Positions 1 to 7,846 of a DNA stretch of 41,128 bases are shown in pieces; the first letter of the stretch is position 1; every line of letters begins with the position of its first letter. The position numbers and the translations under genes are program-made. The DNA comes from Candidatus Elulimicrobium sp. Lineage in GTDB: Bacteria; Patescibacteriota; Minisyncoccia; Moranbacterales; UBA9337. The DNA is taken from contig DYKS01000002.1 in NCBI GenBank assembly GCA_020722485.1, positions 1-41,128 on the forward strand, given 5' to 3'. The notes beneath the pieces are model-generated. The model searched no databases. It was not told the DNA's origin and worked only from the letters and a program-made list of their open reading frames with translations.

Positions 1-123
1 ATGAAAACATTCCGCGAAATAATTATTTTAAAATTTTAAGAAATGATCTTTGATTTCTTAAATTAACGTATCTACAAATATAAATTAGGCTAAACATTGG
101 AAAAAAATTTCAATACAAAACAC

Positions 124-152
124 TTCCTGTAAGATGAATATTATTTTATACT
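124..152 (+). promoter_or_regulatory. Possible recG promoter; -10 box almost touching the start codon
   Basis: A TATACT -10-like box lies at 147-152, only six bases before the recG ATG at 159. The hexamer 17 bp upstream (TTCCTG, 124-129) is a poor -35. If the box is used, the message would be leaderless or nearly so. The rest of 1-158 is AT-rich and holds no gene I can support. Confidence 0.3.
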
Positions 153-158
153 AAAACT

Positions 159-2315
159 ATGCTTGATCTAAGAACTCCAATTGAAAAATTCGCTCGCCTG
201 AAAACCAGCCAACAGAAAGCATTGGAAAAACTAGGCTTAAAAACAATACGCGATTTACTTTTTCATTTTCCGTTTCGTTATGAAAATTATTCTTTGATTT
301 CCCCCATCGCCGACATTTCCGCCGGAGAAGTTTTTACCGTAACGGGAAAAATAATAGACTTCTCCGTCCAAAGAACTTGGAAAAAAAGAATGTTGATAAC
401 GGAAGCGTTATTACAAGATGAAAGCGGCGCCGTGCGCGCTCTTTGGTTTGGACAAAAATTTTTGCAAACATCTTTAAAAATTGGAAAAGAAATTCGCCTT
501 TCGGGTAAATTATCCGCAGATGAAAAAGGTCTTTATTTTTCCAATCCCGCTTGGGAATTTTCCATGCGTCAATTCACTCATACCGGCCGTTTGGTTCCTG
601 TTTATCCAGAATCGGAAGGCATTACTTCCCGCTGGCTTCGCTGGCAATTAGAATTAATTTTTAAAAAAGGTTTTAGCATCCCCGATCCTTTGCCGGAAAA
701 AACTCGCGCGAAATTACATTTGCCAGAAATAAACTCCGCCTTGCGTCGAATTCATTTTCCTCAAACCGAATCTGATTACATAGTAGCACGCAAAAGATTT
801 GCTTTTGAAGAAATGTTAATTTTACAAATTAAATTTCTGCGCGTAAGAGCAAAATTAAAAAAAGAAAATTCCGCCACAATAAAATTTAATTCGCGATTAA
901 TTAAAAAATTTATTGGCGAACTTCCCTTTACGCCGACAAACGCTCAAAAAAAAGCCGCTTTTCAAATTTTGAAAGATTTAGAAAAACCACAACCAATGAA
1001 TCGTTTGCTAAACGGAGATGTCGGCTCCGGTAAAACTTTAGTAGCCGCTATTGCCGCTTTGCAAACTTCCGTCTCCGGTTTTCAAACAGTCATTTTAGCG
1101 CCAACCGAAGTTTTAGCGCGACAACACTTTGAAAGTTTTTGCGAGATTTTTAAAAATTACAATCTTAATATTGGATTGCTGACGAATTCATATAAGTTAA
1201 CCTGTCATTCTGAATTTACTTCAGAATCTCATAAAAAATCTTGGAAAATTCCCAAACAAGTTCAAAATGACAATAAAAAAAATACCAATATTATCAAAAC
1301 AACTCGTCCCAAATTATTAGAAGAAATAAAAAATGGAGATATTGACATCCTCATCGGCACGCACGCTATTATTCAAAAAGACGTTAAGTTTGAAAAATTA
1401 GCGTTAGTCGTTATTGACGAACAACATCGTTTCGGCGTTGCGCAACGCGCTTATCTTCAGCAAGAAACAGCGAAAATAAATGATGGCCTACCTAAAAAAA
1501 TCCCCCACTTATTAAGTATGACCGCCACTCCCATTCCTCGCACGTTGACAATGGCTTTCTTTGGCAACTTAGATGTTTCTTTTTTAGATGAAATGCCCAA
1601 AAATAGAAAACCAATCATCACTCGCCTAATTGCGCCAACAGAAAAAGAAAAAATTTATGCTTTTGTTCGCGATCAAATTAGAAAAGGTCGTCAAATATTT
1701 ATTATTCTCCCGCTAGTAGAAGAATCCAAATCGTTAGCGGAAGTAAAAGCGGCTATTTCCGAGCATAAAAGATTATCTGAAGAAATTTTTCCCGATTTAA
1801 AATTAGGACTTCTCCATGGAAAAATGAAACCGGCAGAAAAAGAAAAAGCGATGCAGGCTTTCTTGGAACACAAAACCGACATTTTGGTTTCTACCGCGGT
1901 AGTGGAAGTTGGTGTAGATGTTCCCAACGCGTCCGTAATGATTATTGAAGACGCTAATCGTTTTGGTCTTTCTCAGTTGCATCAATTTCGCGGACGCGTC
2001 GGACGAGGATTATTTCAATCTTATTGTTTTCTTTTCTCTTCTCAAATTACCGCGCGGCTAAAAATACTGGAAAAAAGCAATGATGGTTTTCAAATTGCCG
2101 AAAAAGATTTAGAATTGCGCGGTCCAGGAGAATTTTTAGGCACTCGTCAAAGCGGTTTACCTGACATAACGATGGAAAACATCGCCAACATTAAATTAAT
2201 TCAACTTTCCCGCCAAGAAGCACTAGAAATTTTGCGTGAAGATTTTTCCCTTACTAAATATCCTGTTCTCCGCGCGGTTTTAGAAAAAATAGAAATTAAA
2301 ATTCACTTAGAATAA
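159..2315 (+). CDS. recG: ATP-dependent DNA helicase RecG
   Basis: This is a monomeric superfamily 2 helicase that remodels stalled replication forks and branched recombination intermediates. The 718 residues show the family order: an N-terminal wedge/OB-fold region (about 1-240), then the helicase core with the Walker A motif GDVGSGKT (286-293), TPTEVLA-type motif Ia, a DEQH motif II (420-423) with RFGV following, SMTATPIPRT motif III, and the C-terminal helicase lobe with the QFRGRVGRG motif VI. It ends with the TRQSGLPD region typical of RecG. The ATG at 159 gives the usual N-terminus. Residues 349-372 are an in-frame insertion encoded by a palindromic DNA repeat, placed between motif Ia and motif II. 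The gene converges on the glycosylase gene with a 5 bp gap. Confidence 0.96.
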   Translation: MLDLRTPIEKFARLKTSQQKALEKLGLKTIRDLLFHFPFRYENYSLISPIADISAGEVFTVTGKIIDFSVQRTWKKRMLITEALLQDESGAVRALWFGQKFLQTSLKIGKEIRLSGKLSADEKGLYFSNPAWEFSMRQFTHTGRLVPVYPESEGITSRWLRWQLELIFKKGFSIPDPLPEKTRAKLHLPEINSALRRIHFPQTESDYIVARKRFAFEEMLILQIKFLRVRAKLKKENSATIKFNSRLIKKFIGELPFTPTNAQKKAAFQILKDLEKPQPMNRLLNGDVGSGKTLVAAIAALQTSVSGFQTVILAPTEVLARQHFESFCEIFKNYNLNIGLLTNSYKLTCHSEFTSESHKKSWKIPKQVQNDNKKNTNIIKTTRPKLLEEIKNGDIDILIGTHAIIQKDVKFEKLALVVIDEQHRFGVAQRAYLQQETAKINDGLPKKIPHLLSMTATPIPRTLTMAFFGNLDVSFLDEMPKNRKPIITRLIAPTEKEKIYAFVRDQIRKGRQIFIILPLVEESKSLAEVKAAISEHKRLSEEIFPDLKLGLLHGKMKPAEKEKAMQAFLEHKTDILVSTAVVEVGVDVPNASVMIIEDANRFGLSQLHQFRGRVGRGLFQSYCFLFSSQITARLKILEKSNDGFQIAEKDLELRGPGEFLGTRQSGLPDITMENIANIKLIQLSRQEALEILREDFSLTKYPVLRAVLEKIEIKIHLE
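1203..1272. repeat. Palindromic repeat inserted in frame inside recG
   Basis: The 70 bp segment has inverted ends: TGTCATTCTGAA at 1203-1214 and TTCAAAATGACA at 1261-1272 are reverse complements with one mismatch. It also contains internal TTCTGAAnnnnnTTCAGAA symmetry at 1209-1226. Translation gives CHSEFTSESHKK and then KIPKQVQND. From memory this is the peptide typically produced when the widespread TGTCATTCTGA...TCAGAATGACA class of bacterial palindromic repeats is read through. It adds about 24 residues to RecG without breaking the frame. Confidence 0.8.
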
Positions 2316-2320
2316 AAAGG

Positions 2321-2875
2321 TTAATCAACCCAAGAAAAACGCCACAAATAATGCTGACAATGTTTGGCATAATCAATACCGACTCGTTCAAGTTTTTTTA
2401 TCTGGGATTTTTCAATTTTAATTCCTTTTTCAATCCATAACTTTTCTTTTCTGGTTAAATTCCAATCGTTCAAACTCCGATCAATTTTTAATTCTCTACA
2501 AATTTTTCCCGGTCCGTCTAAAATAATCCCTTCTTCTTTTTCAGTATTTTTGTTTTTAATTTTCACGTCAACAAGTTTTCTAATCAAAACCGCGGCTGGA
2601 AAATTTTTTCTTTCTGTAACCACATTCAAGCAGTGATACATTCCATAAATCATATACACATAAGCGCGACCGGCTTCACCATACATTATTTCCGTTCGTG
2701 GCGTTCGGCCTCGGCTGGCATGACTGGCTAAATCATCCTCGCCCATATAAGCTTCAGTTTCCGCAATTATCCCGCGGATAATTTTTCCCCGATATTTTCT
2801 CACCAAAAAACAACCCAAAAGATCTTGAGCAACCTTTAAAGTATTTTTTTGATAAAAACTTTTATTCAAAACCAT
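2321..2875 (-). CDS. mpg: 3-methyladenine DNA glycosylase (AAG/MPG family)
   Basis: This base-excision repair enzyme removes alkylated purines from DNA. The sequence carries the AAG family signatures: a FYQKNTLKVAQDLLG N-terminus, the AETEAYMGEDDLASH catalytic block (E39/E41), RTEIMYGEAGRAYVYMIYGMY and CLNVVTE, then AAVLIR. I chose the ATG at 2875 (184 residues), which matches the usual family start. An upstream TTG at 2959 would add 28 mostly hydrophobic residues not expected in the family, and neither start has a Shine-Dalgarno sequence. The gene lies just downstream of the leftward glycosyltransferase gene's neighbourhood and converges on recG, so two DNA-repair genes meet tail to tail. 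Confidence 0.92.
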   Translation of the reverse strand: MVLNKSFYQKNTLKVAQDLLGCFLVRKYRGKIIRGIIAETEAYMGEDDLASHASRGRTPRTEIMYGEAGRAYVYMIYGMYHCLNVVTERKNFPAAVLIRKLVDVKIKNKNTEKEEGIILDGPGKICRELKIDRSLNDWNLTRKEKLWIEKGIKIEKSQIKKLERVGIDYAKHCQHYLWRFSWVD

Positions 2876-2965
2876 AAACAATGCGATATCGCAAATACCT
2901 GAAAAAAGATATAAAGAAAAATTTAAAAACAAAATTGAATATCTCTTAAAAATTCTCAATACTCT

Positions 2966-4126
2966 TTACATCCGCAACTTTCTTAATTTTACATTTTCAT
3001 ACAGCGAAAGCATTTTTTCCGCGTAAACCGAAGCGGTATATTTTTCTCTAGCAACTTTAGCCGCTTCTTTACTCATTCTTATTCTTAAGTTCTCATCTTT
3101 AATCAGACGCTCAATCGCCAGTGAAAATTCTTCCGGGTTTTCTTGAACCAAAAATCCGTTCTTTTTATTTTCTATCAAATCAACCGCTCCCGGAGCGGAA
3201 ACCGCCACAATCGGAAGACCAATGTACATCGCTTCAGTTATAACCATTCCCTGAGTTTCTGACAAAGAGCTGTAAACAAAAATATCTCCGGCGGCATAAT
3301 AATTTTTTAATTCCTCTCGAGAAACTAGTCCGGCAAAAATTATTCTGTCTTTCAAATTATTTTTTTCAACTATTTCTTCCAATTTTTCTTTAAAGTTTCC
3401 CTCTCCCGCTACTAAAAATTTTGTTCGGGAATTTTTTTTAAGCGCTAAAACAACACAACGAAACAAAAATTCTAGATTCTTTTCTTCTGTAAGACGCGAA
3501 ACCAAAAGAAGTAAAACCTCATCATCTTTTACAGAATATTTTTTTCTAATTTTTCCGCCATCGGCGTTTTTATAAATTTCTTCTTCAATACCAGTCAATA
3601 CCGCTTCAATATTCGTGTTATCCACTCCCCAGCCACGGATTATTTTTTCCACTGATGGAGTGGGAACAATAATCTGATCAGACTTATTAGCATAATTTAC
3701 CGCCTTCTTTATCATCCAACCGGCGGCAATTTTATCCGGAATCAGCGGAACAAAATGCGTGTAATGATCGTAAAGCGTATGCCAAGTAAAAACCAATGGG
3801 ATTTTCTTTCGACGCGCCCATTTGGCCGCCACCGTTCCTAAAAGATTAGGATGTTGAGAATGAATAATATCTAAATCTAAATTTTCCAAAATTTTATCCA
3901 TCTTTGAAGAATAAGGAATGGGCAAAGGAAATCTGATTTTGTATTGGATGTCCAGAGACGGATAACGAAAAACTTGAGGATTTTTATCTTGATAATCGGC
4001 ATAGTGGGGAGCAAAAATAAAAACGCGATTGCCTCGTTTTTCAAATTCTCGGCGGAAGCTTTCAATGGATCCCGTCACACCGTAAGGGTTAGGAAGATAA
4101 TTATTGGTAAAAACAGCAATGTTCAT
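2966..4126 (-). CDS. GT4-family glycosyltransferase (GT-B fold)
   Basis: This is a retaining glycosyltransferase that probably transfers a sugar from a nucleotide donor to a lipid or envelope glycan. The 386 residues show a GT-B N-lobe (NNYLPNPYGVTGSIESF near the start, HSQHPNLLG and FTWHTLYDHY in the middle) and a C-lobe with LLVSRLTEEKNLEFL and the donor-binding E-X7-E motif in SETQGMVITEA (about residues 290-300), followed by GLPIVAVSAPG. The pattern is closest to diacylglycerol glucosyltransferases and PimA-like enzymes, but the acceptor cannot be read from sequence. No signal peptide is seen, so it is probably cytosolic or peripheral at the membrane. The ATG at 4126 has no Shine-Dalgarno sequence. 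A dispersed repeat lies in the 300 bp gap upstream. Confidence 0.88.
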   Translation of the reverse strand: MNIAVFTNNYLPNPYGVTGSIESFRREFEKRGNRVFIFAPHYADYQDKNPQVFRYPSLDIQYKIRFPLPIPYSSKMDKILENLDLDIIHSQHPNLLGTVAAKWARRKKIPLVFTWHTLYDHYTHFVPLIPDKIAAGWMIKKAVNYANKSDQIIVPTPSVEKIIRGWGVDNTNIEAVLTGIEEEIYKNADGGKIRKKYSVKDDEVLLLLVSRLTEEKNLEFLFRCVVLALKKNSRTKFLVAGEGNFKEKLEEIVEKNNLKDRIIFAGLVSREELKNYYAAGDIFVYSSLSETQGMVITEAMYIGLPIVAVSAPGAVDLIENKKNGFLVQENPEEFSLAIERLIKDENLRIRMSKEAAKVAREKYTASVYAEKMLSLYENVKLRKLRM

Positions 4127-4183
4127 ATTTGATCTGATAGGTTTAGCATTAGGAATTTAAAATTTTGATTGAATTTTTATTTT

Positions 4184-4299
4184 TTAACTGTTAGATTTCA
4201 CAGTGTTGTTTACATTTTCGGCTAATTATTTCCATTGTCATTCCCGCGAAGGCGGGAATCCAGTCTTTCTAACGCTTCAAAATTTTCTAAAATGACAAT
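4184..4299 (-). repeat. Dispersed intergenic repeat, copy 1
   Basis: This fills much of the 300 bp gap 4127-4426. The terminal palindrome runs from ATTGTCATT (4234-4242) to AATGACAAT (4291-4299), and inside it lies ATTCCC-N8-GGGAAT (4240-4259), the same form as Neisseria dRS3 repeats. The left flank (4184-4233) matches the flanks of the copies near 10.8, 22.5 and 30.3 kb: on the minus strand it reads GGAAATAATTAGCCGAAAAT, followed by GTAAACAACACTGTGAAATC. No gene is seen in the rest of the gap. Confidence 0.82.
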
Positions 4300-4426
4300 A
4301 TTTTTCACTAGTGTTTAAAAAAATTCCGAAATGATGTAAAGAGAAATGTAAATAACGCTAATTAAATTAACATTTTAACATTCTAAGTTTTACTTATTCA
4401 CAACTCAAAAATTCAAAATTCACTTT

Positions 4427-5248
4427 TTAAATTTTATTTAAAAAGTTCAATATGTCTTCAAAAATATGCTCGTTGCGGACATCGGAAATAAAAGTGTGGT
4501 AAGCGCGCCGTAAATATCTCTTCTTCTTAATTTTTGATCCGATTTCAGAATAAATGCGTTCCATACTTTTTCTGCAAATGATGTGATCGCTGGAAGATTG
4601 GACCAAGAAACAAGGATTGAAAACCAACGCCAGATTTTCCCTGGATTTTTTGACGACTTCAAAGGCCTCCAAAGCGCTTCGGATGGGATAAGACTGATAA
4701 GAAATCAAACGAGTAATTAATGTCTTAGAACCAAAGGATGGCGGATAAAATTTGCGATTATATTTTTTAAATTTAACCAACGTTTTCGCGAAGAAAGTGA
4801 TAATTTTTTCCCAGCGAATTTTATAAGGAGTAGCCAAAAGAACCAGTCCGTCAATATCTTTTTTTTCTTGGGCCAGAAGCAAGGCAATATTAGAACCAAT
4901 AGAAGTTCCGCAAATAAAAACTTGCTGATGATTCTTTTTAAGTTTGTCATAAGCTTCACTGGCATCCTTCATCCATTTTTGCCAAGCAATATTTTCCAAA
5001 TCATTGGGCACAGTGCCGTGTCCGGAAAGCATCGGACCATAGGCCGTGTAGCCATTTTCATTAAGATATTTTCCCAACCGCCTTACTTCGTAAGGAACAG
5101 ATGACCAACCATGTAAAAGCAAAACCGCTTTTCCATTTTTACCATCAAAATAGAAAGGTTTGTTAAAAAGATGCTTCTCTTTGTAATAAAGTTTACGCGG
5201 ATCAGCAAACAAAATACTTTTGGTTTTTTGAAGTAATTTTCTAATCAC
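4427..5248 (-). CDS. Alpha/beta hydrolase (carboxylesterase / monoacylglycerol lipase-like)
   Basis: This is a cytosolic serine hydrolase of the alpha/beta fold, 273 residues, without a signal peptide. Visible elements are the oxyanion-hole strand LLLHGWSS (44-51), the cap-entry segment GPMLSGHGTVPNDL, the nucleophile elbow GTSIGS with Ser116, a probable acid in SSSDHIICR, and a catalytic His251 in AYHTFISD. The arrangement resembles Est30-type carboxylesterases and the serine aminopeptidase S33 family. The natural substrate is unknown. It lies between the DedA gene and the glycosyltransferase gene on the same strand, but gaps of 127 and 300 bp argue against tight coupling. Confidence 0.85.
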   Translation of the reverse strand: MIRKLLQKTKSILFADPRKLYYKEKHLFNKPFYFDGKNGKAVLLLHGWSSVPYEVRRLGKYLNENGYTAYGPMLSGHGTVPNDLENIAWQKWMKDASEAYDKLKKNHQQVFICGTSIGSNIALLLAQEKKDIDGLVLLATPYKIRWEKIITFFAKTLVKFKKYNRKFYPPSFGSKTLITRLISYQSYPIRSALEAFEVVKKSRENLALVFNPCFLVQSSSDHIICRKSMERIYSEIGSKIKKKRYLRRAYHTFISDVRNEHIFEDILNFLNKI

Positions 5249-5375
5249 AATAAGATTCTAGCTTCTTTAAAACTTTTGAGCAAATAAAAAAGGATCTTCT
5301 ATTATTTTTCTTCATTTTTTATTTTTTGTAAAAGATCAATAAATTAAAAATAAACTAAATTAATTATTTTTTTAG

Positions 5376-5993
5376 TTATTTTGTGTAAGTAAAAGAATTA
5401 CTATTATTAAAAAGTTTTTTAGTTTCGTAAGATTTAAAAAGATTAATAATTATGAAAGTAATTATTACTAAACCGAAAACTATCCAACCGATCCAGTCGA
5501 TAAACTGACTAATTTCTCGCCAAAGGTAGCCATAAAAATAACCGACCGAAACCAAAGAACCGCTCCAAACAATTCCACCCAAAAAAGAAAAAAGGAGAAA
5601 TTTTTTTATGTTCATCCGCACTATTCCAGCTACCACGAAAGTCACTAAACATAATCCGGTAGTAGATTTCACTAAAAAAATAGTTTTGCCACCGTGATTA
5701 TTAAAATATCTTTCCATTTTCAAAATCCGCTTTTCCGTAATTCCAATATATTTCCCGATACCACGCGCGAAAGTCAGCCCCCATTTTCTGCCAATGGTAT
5801 AAAAACCGATATCGCCAATAATATCCCCCGCCATTGAAAGCATAAAAACAATAAAAACATTGAAAGCGCCCAATGATGCCAGCATTGCCGCTATCAATGT
5901 CATCACCGGTCCTTCAATAATCATCAAAGGAAACATTATCCAATATCCGTATTGGGAAAGAAATTCAAAAATTTGTTGTCCTGATATTTCCAT
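5376..5993 (-). CDS. DedA-family membrane protein
   Basis: This is a polytopic inner-membrane protein of the DedA (SNARE-associated/VTT domain) family, members of which are implicated in lipid-carrier recycling and membrane homeostasis. The 205 residues contain about five hydrophobic segments. Family landmarks are YGYWIMFPLMIIEGPV at the N-terminus, a GDIIGDIGFYTIGRKWG block, and a helix beginning FLVKSTTGLCLVTFVVAGIV at the place where DedA proteins usually have an R-x-x-P-x-x-R-like motif. Here that motif is K-S-T-T-G-L, so the conserved arginines are not obvious. The ATG at 5993 suits the family length. Because UppP is also encoded in the window, a role in undecaprenyl phosphate handling is possible but is inference. 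Confidence 0.9.
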   Translation of the reverse strand: MEISGQQIFEFLSQYGYWIMFPLMIIEGPVMTLIAAMLASLGAFNVFIVFMLSMAGDIIGDIGFYTIGRKWGLTFARGIGKYIGITEKRILKMERYFNNHGGKTIFLVKSTTGLCLVTFVVAGIVRMNIKKFLLFSFLGGIVWSGSLVSVGYFYGYLWREISQFIDWIGWIVFGLVIITFIIINLFKSYETKKLFNNSNSFTYTK

Positions 5994-6016
5994 AAAATTA
6001 ATTCTAACCTAAAATT

Positions 6017-6035
6017 AAAAAACCCGCTAGGTTTT
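6017..6035 (-). terminator. Probable intrinsic terminator after tRNA-Glu
   Basis: On the minus strand the stem AAAACC and GGTTTT (6 bp) encloses a five-base loop and is followed by a TTAATTTT tract. It lies 75 bp downstream of the tRNA-Glu 3' end and just before the DedA start codon. Confidence 0.5.
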
Positions 6036-6109
6036 GGCAAGTTTTTCTTAATATTTTTATATTCTAAAGCTCGAATTTTTTAAAAAAATTTTCAAAGAAA
6101 GTTTTTTCT

Positions 6110-6184
6110 TGGTAGCCCGTAGGGGAATCGGACCCCTGTTGCCAGGATGAAAACCTGGTGTCCTAACCATTAGACGAACGGGCC
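6110..6184 (-). tRNA. tRNA-Glu (UUC)
   Basis: On the minus strand the gene folds into a full cloverleaf. The acceptor stem GGCCCGT pairs with ACGGGCT (one G-U), and the anticodon arm CCAGG-TTTTCAT-CCTGG presents TTC. The T arm is GGGGT-CCGATTC-CCC-like. The discriminator is A, and CCA is encoded (6110-6112). A TTGATT -35 and a TATTAT -10 precede it. It is one of the tRNAs expected to be a substrate of Elp3/Trm9-type wobble uridine modification. Confidence 0.95.
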
Positions 6185-6216
6185 AATGGTAAATCAATCA
6201 CGATGAAACAAAAATA

Positions 6217-6245
6217 ATAATACCATAAACTTAATTTTTAATCAA
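6217..6245 (-). promoter_or_regulatory. Promoter for tRNA-Glu
   Basis: On the minus strand there is TTGATT (6240-6245), a 17 bp spacer and TATTAT (6217-6222). Predicted initiation is about 25 bp before the tRNA 5' end. Confidence 0.6.
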
Positions 6246-6266
6246 GACGCGATAAAATTATTTGTT

Positions 6267-6470
6267 TTAATTCTTTTTGACTCGGCGCGCCAAAGTTCCC
6301 ACCGTTTCTTTATTTTTAGTCAAAGAATACAAGTAAAAATAGAGTTTCTTTTGATAACGTTGCGCCAATTTTCTAAAAAAATCCTTGTCGCGAGTCAAAA
6401 TTATCCTCGTGATTTCTTCATCCGTTTTAATATTTGGTTTTTCCCCCGTCAAGCGGTTTAATAATTTCAT
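6267..6470 (-). pseudogene. Sigma-70 region-2-like remnant (67 residues)
   Basis: The product resembles the first part of region 2 of ECF-type sigma factors: DEEITRIILTRDKDFFRKL, then AQRYQKKLYFYLYSLTKNKE. It stops before the expected DxxQ/-10-recognition helices, so it is not a complete sigma factor. Just downstream of the stop the other reading frame continues open as NFGAPSQKELKQIILSRLD and then stop. This suggests either a frameshifted short gene or a decayed one. It lies between tRNA-Glu and tsaD and is divergent from tsaD. The sigma-like assignment is from pattern only and could be chance similarity of a short charged helix pair. Confidence 0.35.
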
Positions 6471-6493
6471 AATTGAAATTGGATGAATAAATA

Positions 6494-6523
6494 TTGACTT
6501 TATTCAGAGTTCAATATTACTAT
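6494..6523 (+). promoter_or_regulatory. Promoter for tsaD
   Basis: TTGACT (6494-6499), an 18 bp spacer and TACTAT (6518-6523) place the start of transcription about 25 bp before the tsaD ATG at 6555. Confidence 0.5.
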
Positions 6524-6554
6524 TAAAAACAAATACTAACAAGTGGAAAATACG

Positions 6555-7715
6555 ATGATTATTTTAGCCATAGAAACTTCTTGCGATGAAACGGCGACTG
6601 CTCTGCTGAAAGCTGAAAATAAAAAAATGGCGTTGCTTTCTAATATCGTTTCTTCTCAAATAAAATTACATGCCCGTTGGGGCGGTGTAGTTCCCAACTT
6701 GGCGGCGCGGGAACATTTAAAAAATATTCAACCAGTAATTACTCGGGCTTTTCGCAACGCCAAAATAAATCCTGATCAAATTGATCTCATCGCCGTTACC
6801 AATGGTCCGGGACTAATTCCATCGCTTCTCATCGGAACCGCCGCCGCTCAAACCCTTTCTTTCCTTTGGAAAAAACCGCTTATTGGCATTCACCATATTG
6901 AAGGACACATTTACGCCAATTTTATTAAAGATGAAACTGGCGTAAATCTCAAATCTCAATTTTCAATTTCTAAAAAAATTTATAACTCCGACATAAAATT
7001 TCCGATTCTATGCCTCGTTGTTTCCGGCGGACACACGCAATTGGTTTTAATGAAAAAACATTTGCGCTATGAAATAATCGGGCAAACTTTGGATGATGCC
7101 GCCGGAGAAGCTTTTGACAAAGTGGCGCGTATCTTGGGATTAAGTTATCCGGGAGGACCAGCTATCGCGGCTAAAGCGGCAAAATTTAAAAAATTAAATT
7201 TTATTAAAAATTCAAAATTAAAAATCCAAAATTATATTTCTCTCCCCCGCCCAATGATAAATTCCGGCGATTTTAATTTTTCTTTTTCCGGATTAAAAAC
7301 CGCTGTCTTGTATAAAGTCAAAGAATTTCAGAAACTTCTTTCCGAAAAAAAATTGTCATCCGATGACTACGATTTTCTAATTACCGGCATTGCCTCCGAA
7401 TTTCAACAAGCAGTTATTGATGTTTTAGTTTCTAAAACAATAAAATCCGCCACTAAATATCAAGTTAAAACAATTATGTTGGCTGGCGGCGTTAGCGCCA
7501 ATCAAGAACTGCGAAAGCAAATGAATTTAAAGATAAAAAATAATCTTTCTGATTCAAAATTTATAACTCCAAATCCTAAATTTTGTATTGATAACGCCGC
7601 GATGATCGCTTCCGCCGCTTATTTTCGTTGGAAAAATATGAGTTCGGCGCAAAGAAAGAAAACATTTCAAAATTGGAAACATCTTTCAACCGACGCCAAT
7701 TTGAAACTTTCCTAA
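6555..7715 (+). CDS. tsaD: tRNA N6-adenosine threonylcarbamoyltransferase TsaD
   Basis: TsaD transfers the threonylcarbamoyl group to A37 of ANN-decoding tRNAs (t6A) as the catalytic subunit working with TsaB and TsaE, which are not in this window. The ATG at 6555 gives the standard MIILAIETSCDETA start; a GTG 12 bp upstream is less likely. Key features are the metal ligands in HIEGH (114-118), the FPILCLVVSGGHTQLVL block, DAAGEAFDKVARILGL-YPGGP, and AGGVSANQELR near the C-terminus. At 386 residues it is longer than the usual 330-350. The excess falls in two AT-rich segments: about residues 125-149 (KDETGVNLKSQFSISKK...) and 211-229 (KKLNFIKNSKLKIQN). Both look like low-complexity insertions at surface loops. 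Confidence 0.95.
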   Translation: MIILAIETSCDETATALLKAENKKMALLSNIVSSQIKLHARWGGVVPNLAAREHLKNIQPVITRAFRNAKINPDQIDLIAVTNGPGLIPSLLIGTAAAQTLSFLWKKPLIGIHHIEGHIYANFIKDETGVNLKSQFSISKKIYNSDIKFPILCLVVSGGHTQLVLMKKHLRYEIIGQTLDDAAGEAFDKVARILGLSYPGGPAIAAKAAKFKKLNFIKNSKLKIQNYISLPRPMINSGDFNFSFSGLKTAVLYKVKEFQKLLSEKKLSSDDYDFLITGIASEFQQAVIDVLVSKTIKSATKYQVKTIMLAGGVSANQELRKQMNLKIKNNLSDSKFITPNPKFCIDNAAMIASAAYFRWKNMSSAQRKKTFQNWKHLSTDANLKLS

Positions 7716-7846
7716 TTTATTCTTAACCAAAAGCTATTCAAAAACAATTTCGTTTTTTTATTGAAAAATCTCTCCTTTGTTGTTAAACTGTTGTTATAAA
7801 ACAAATATTGATTTATTAATTACAATTGGCAATCGCTAAAATAGTT

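Noticed and set aside
1..158. A partial gene at the left edge (ATG at position 1)
   Set aside because: The frame stops after about a dozen codons and has no recognisable sequence.
2876..2959. N-terminal extension of the DNA glycosylase from a TTG at 2959
   Set aside because: The added 28 residues are hydrophobic and do not fit the family; the ATG at 2875 gives the normal start.
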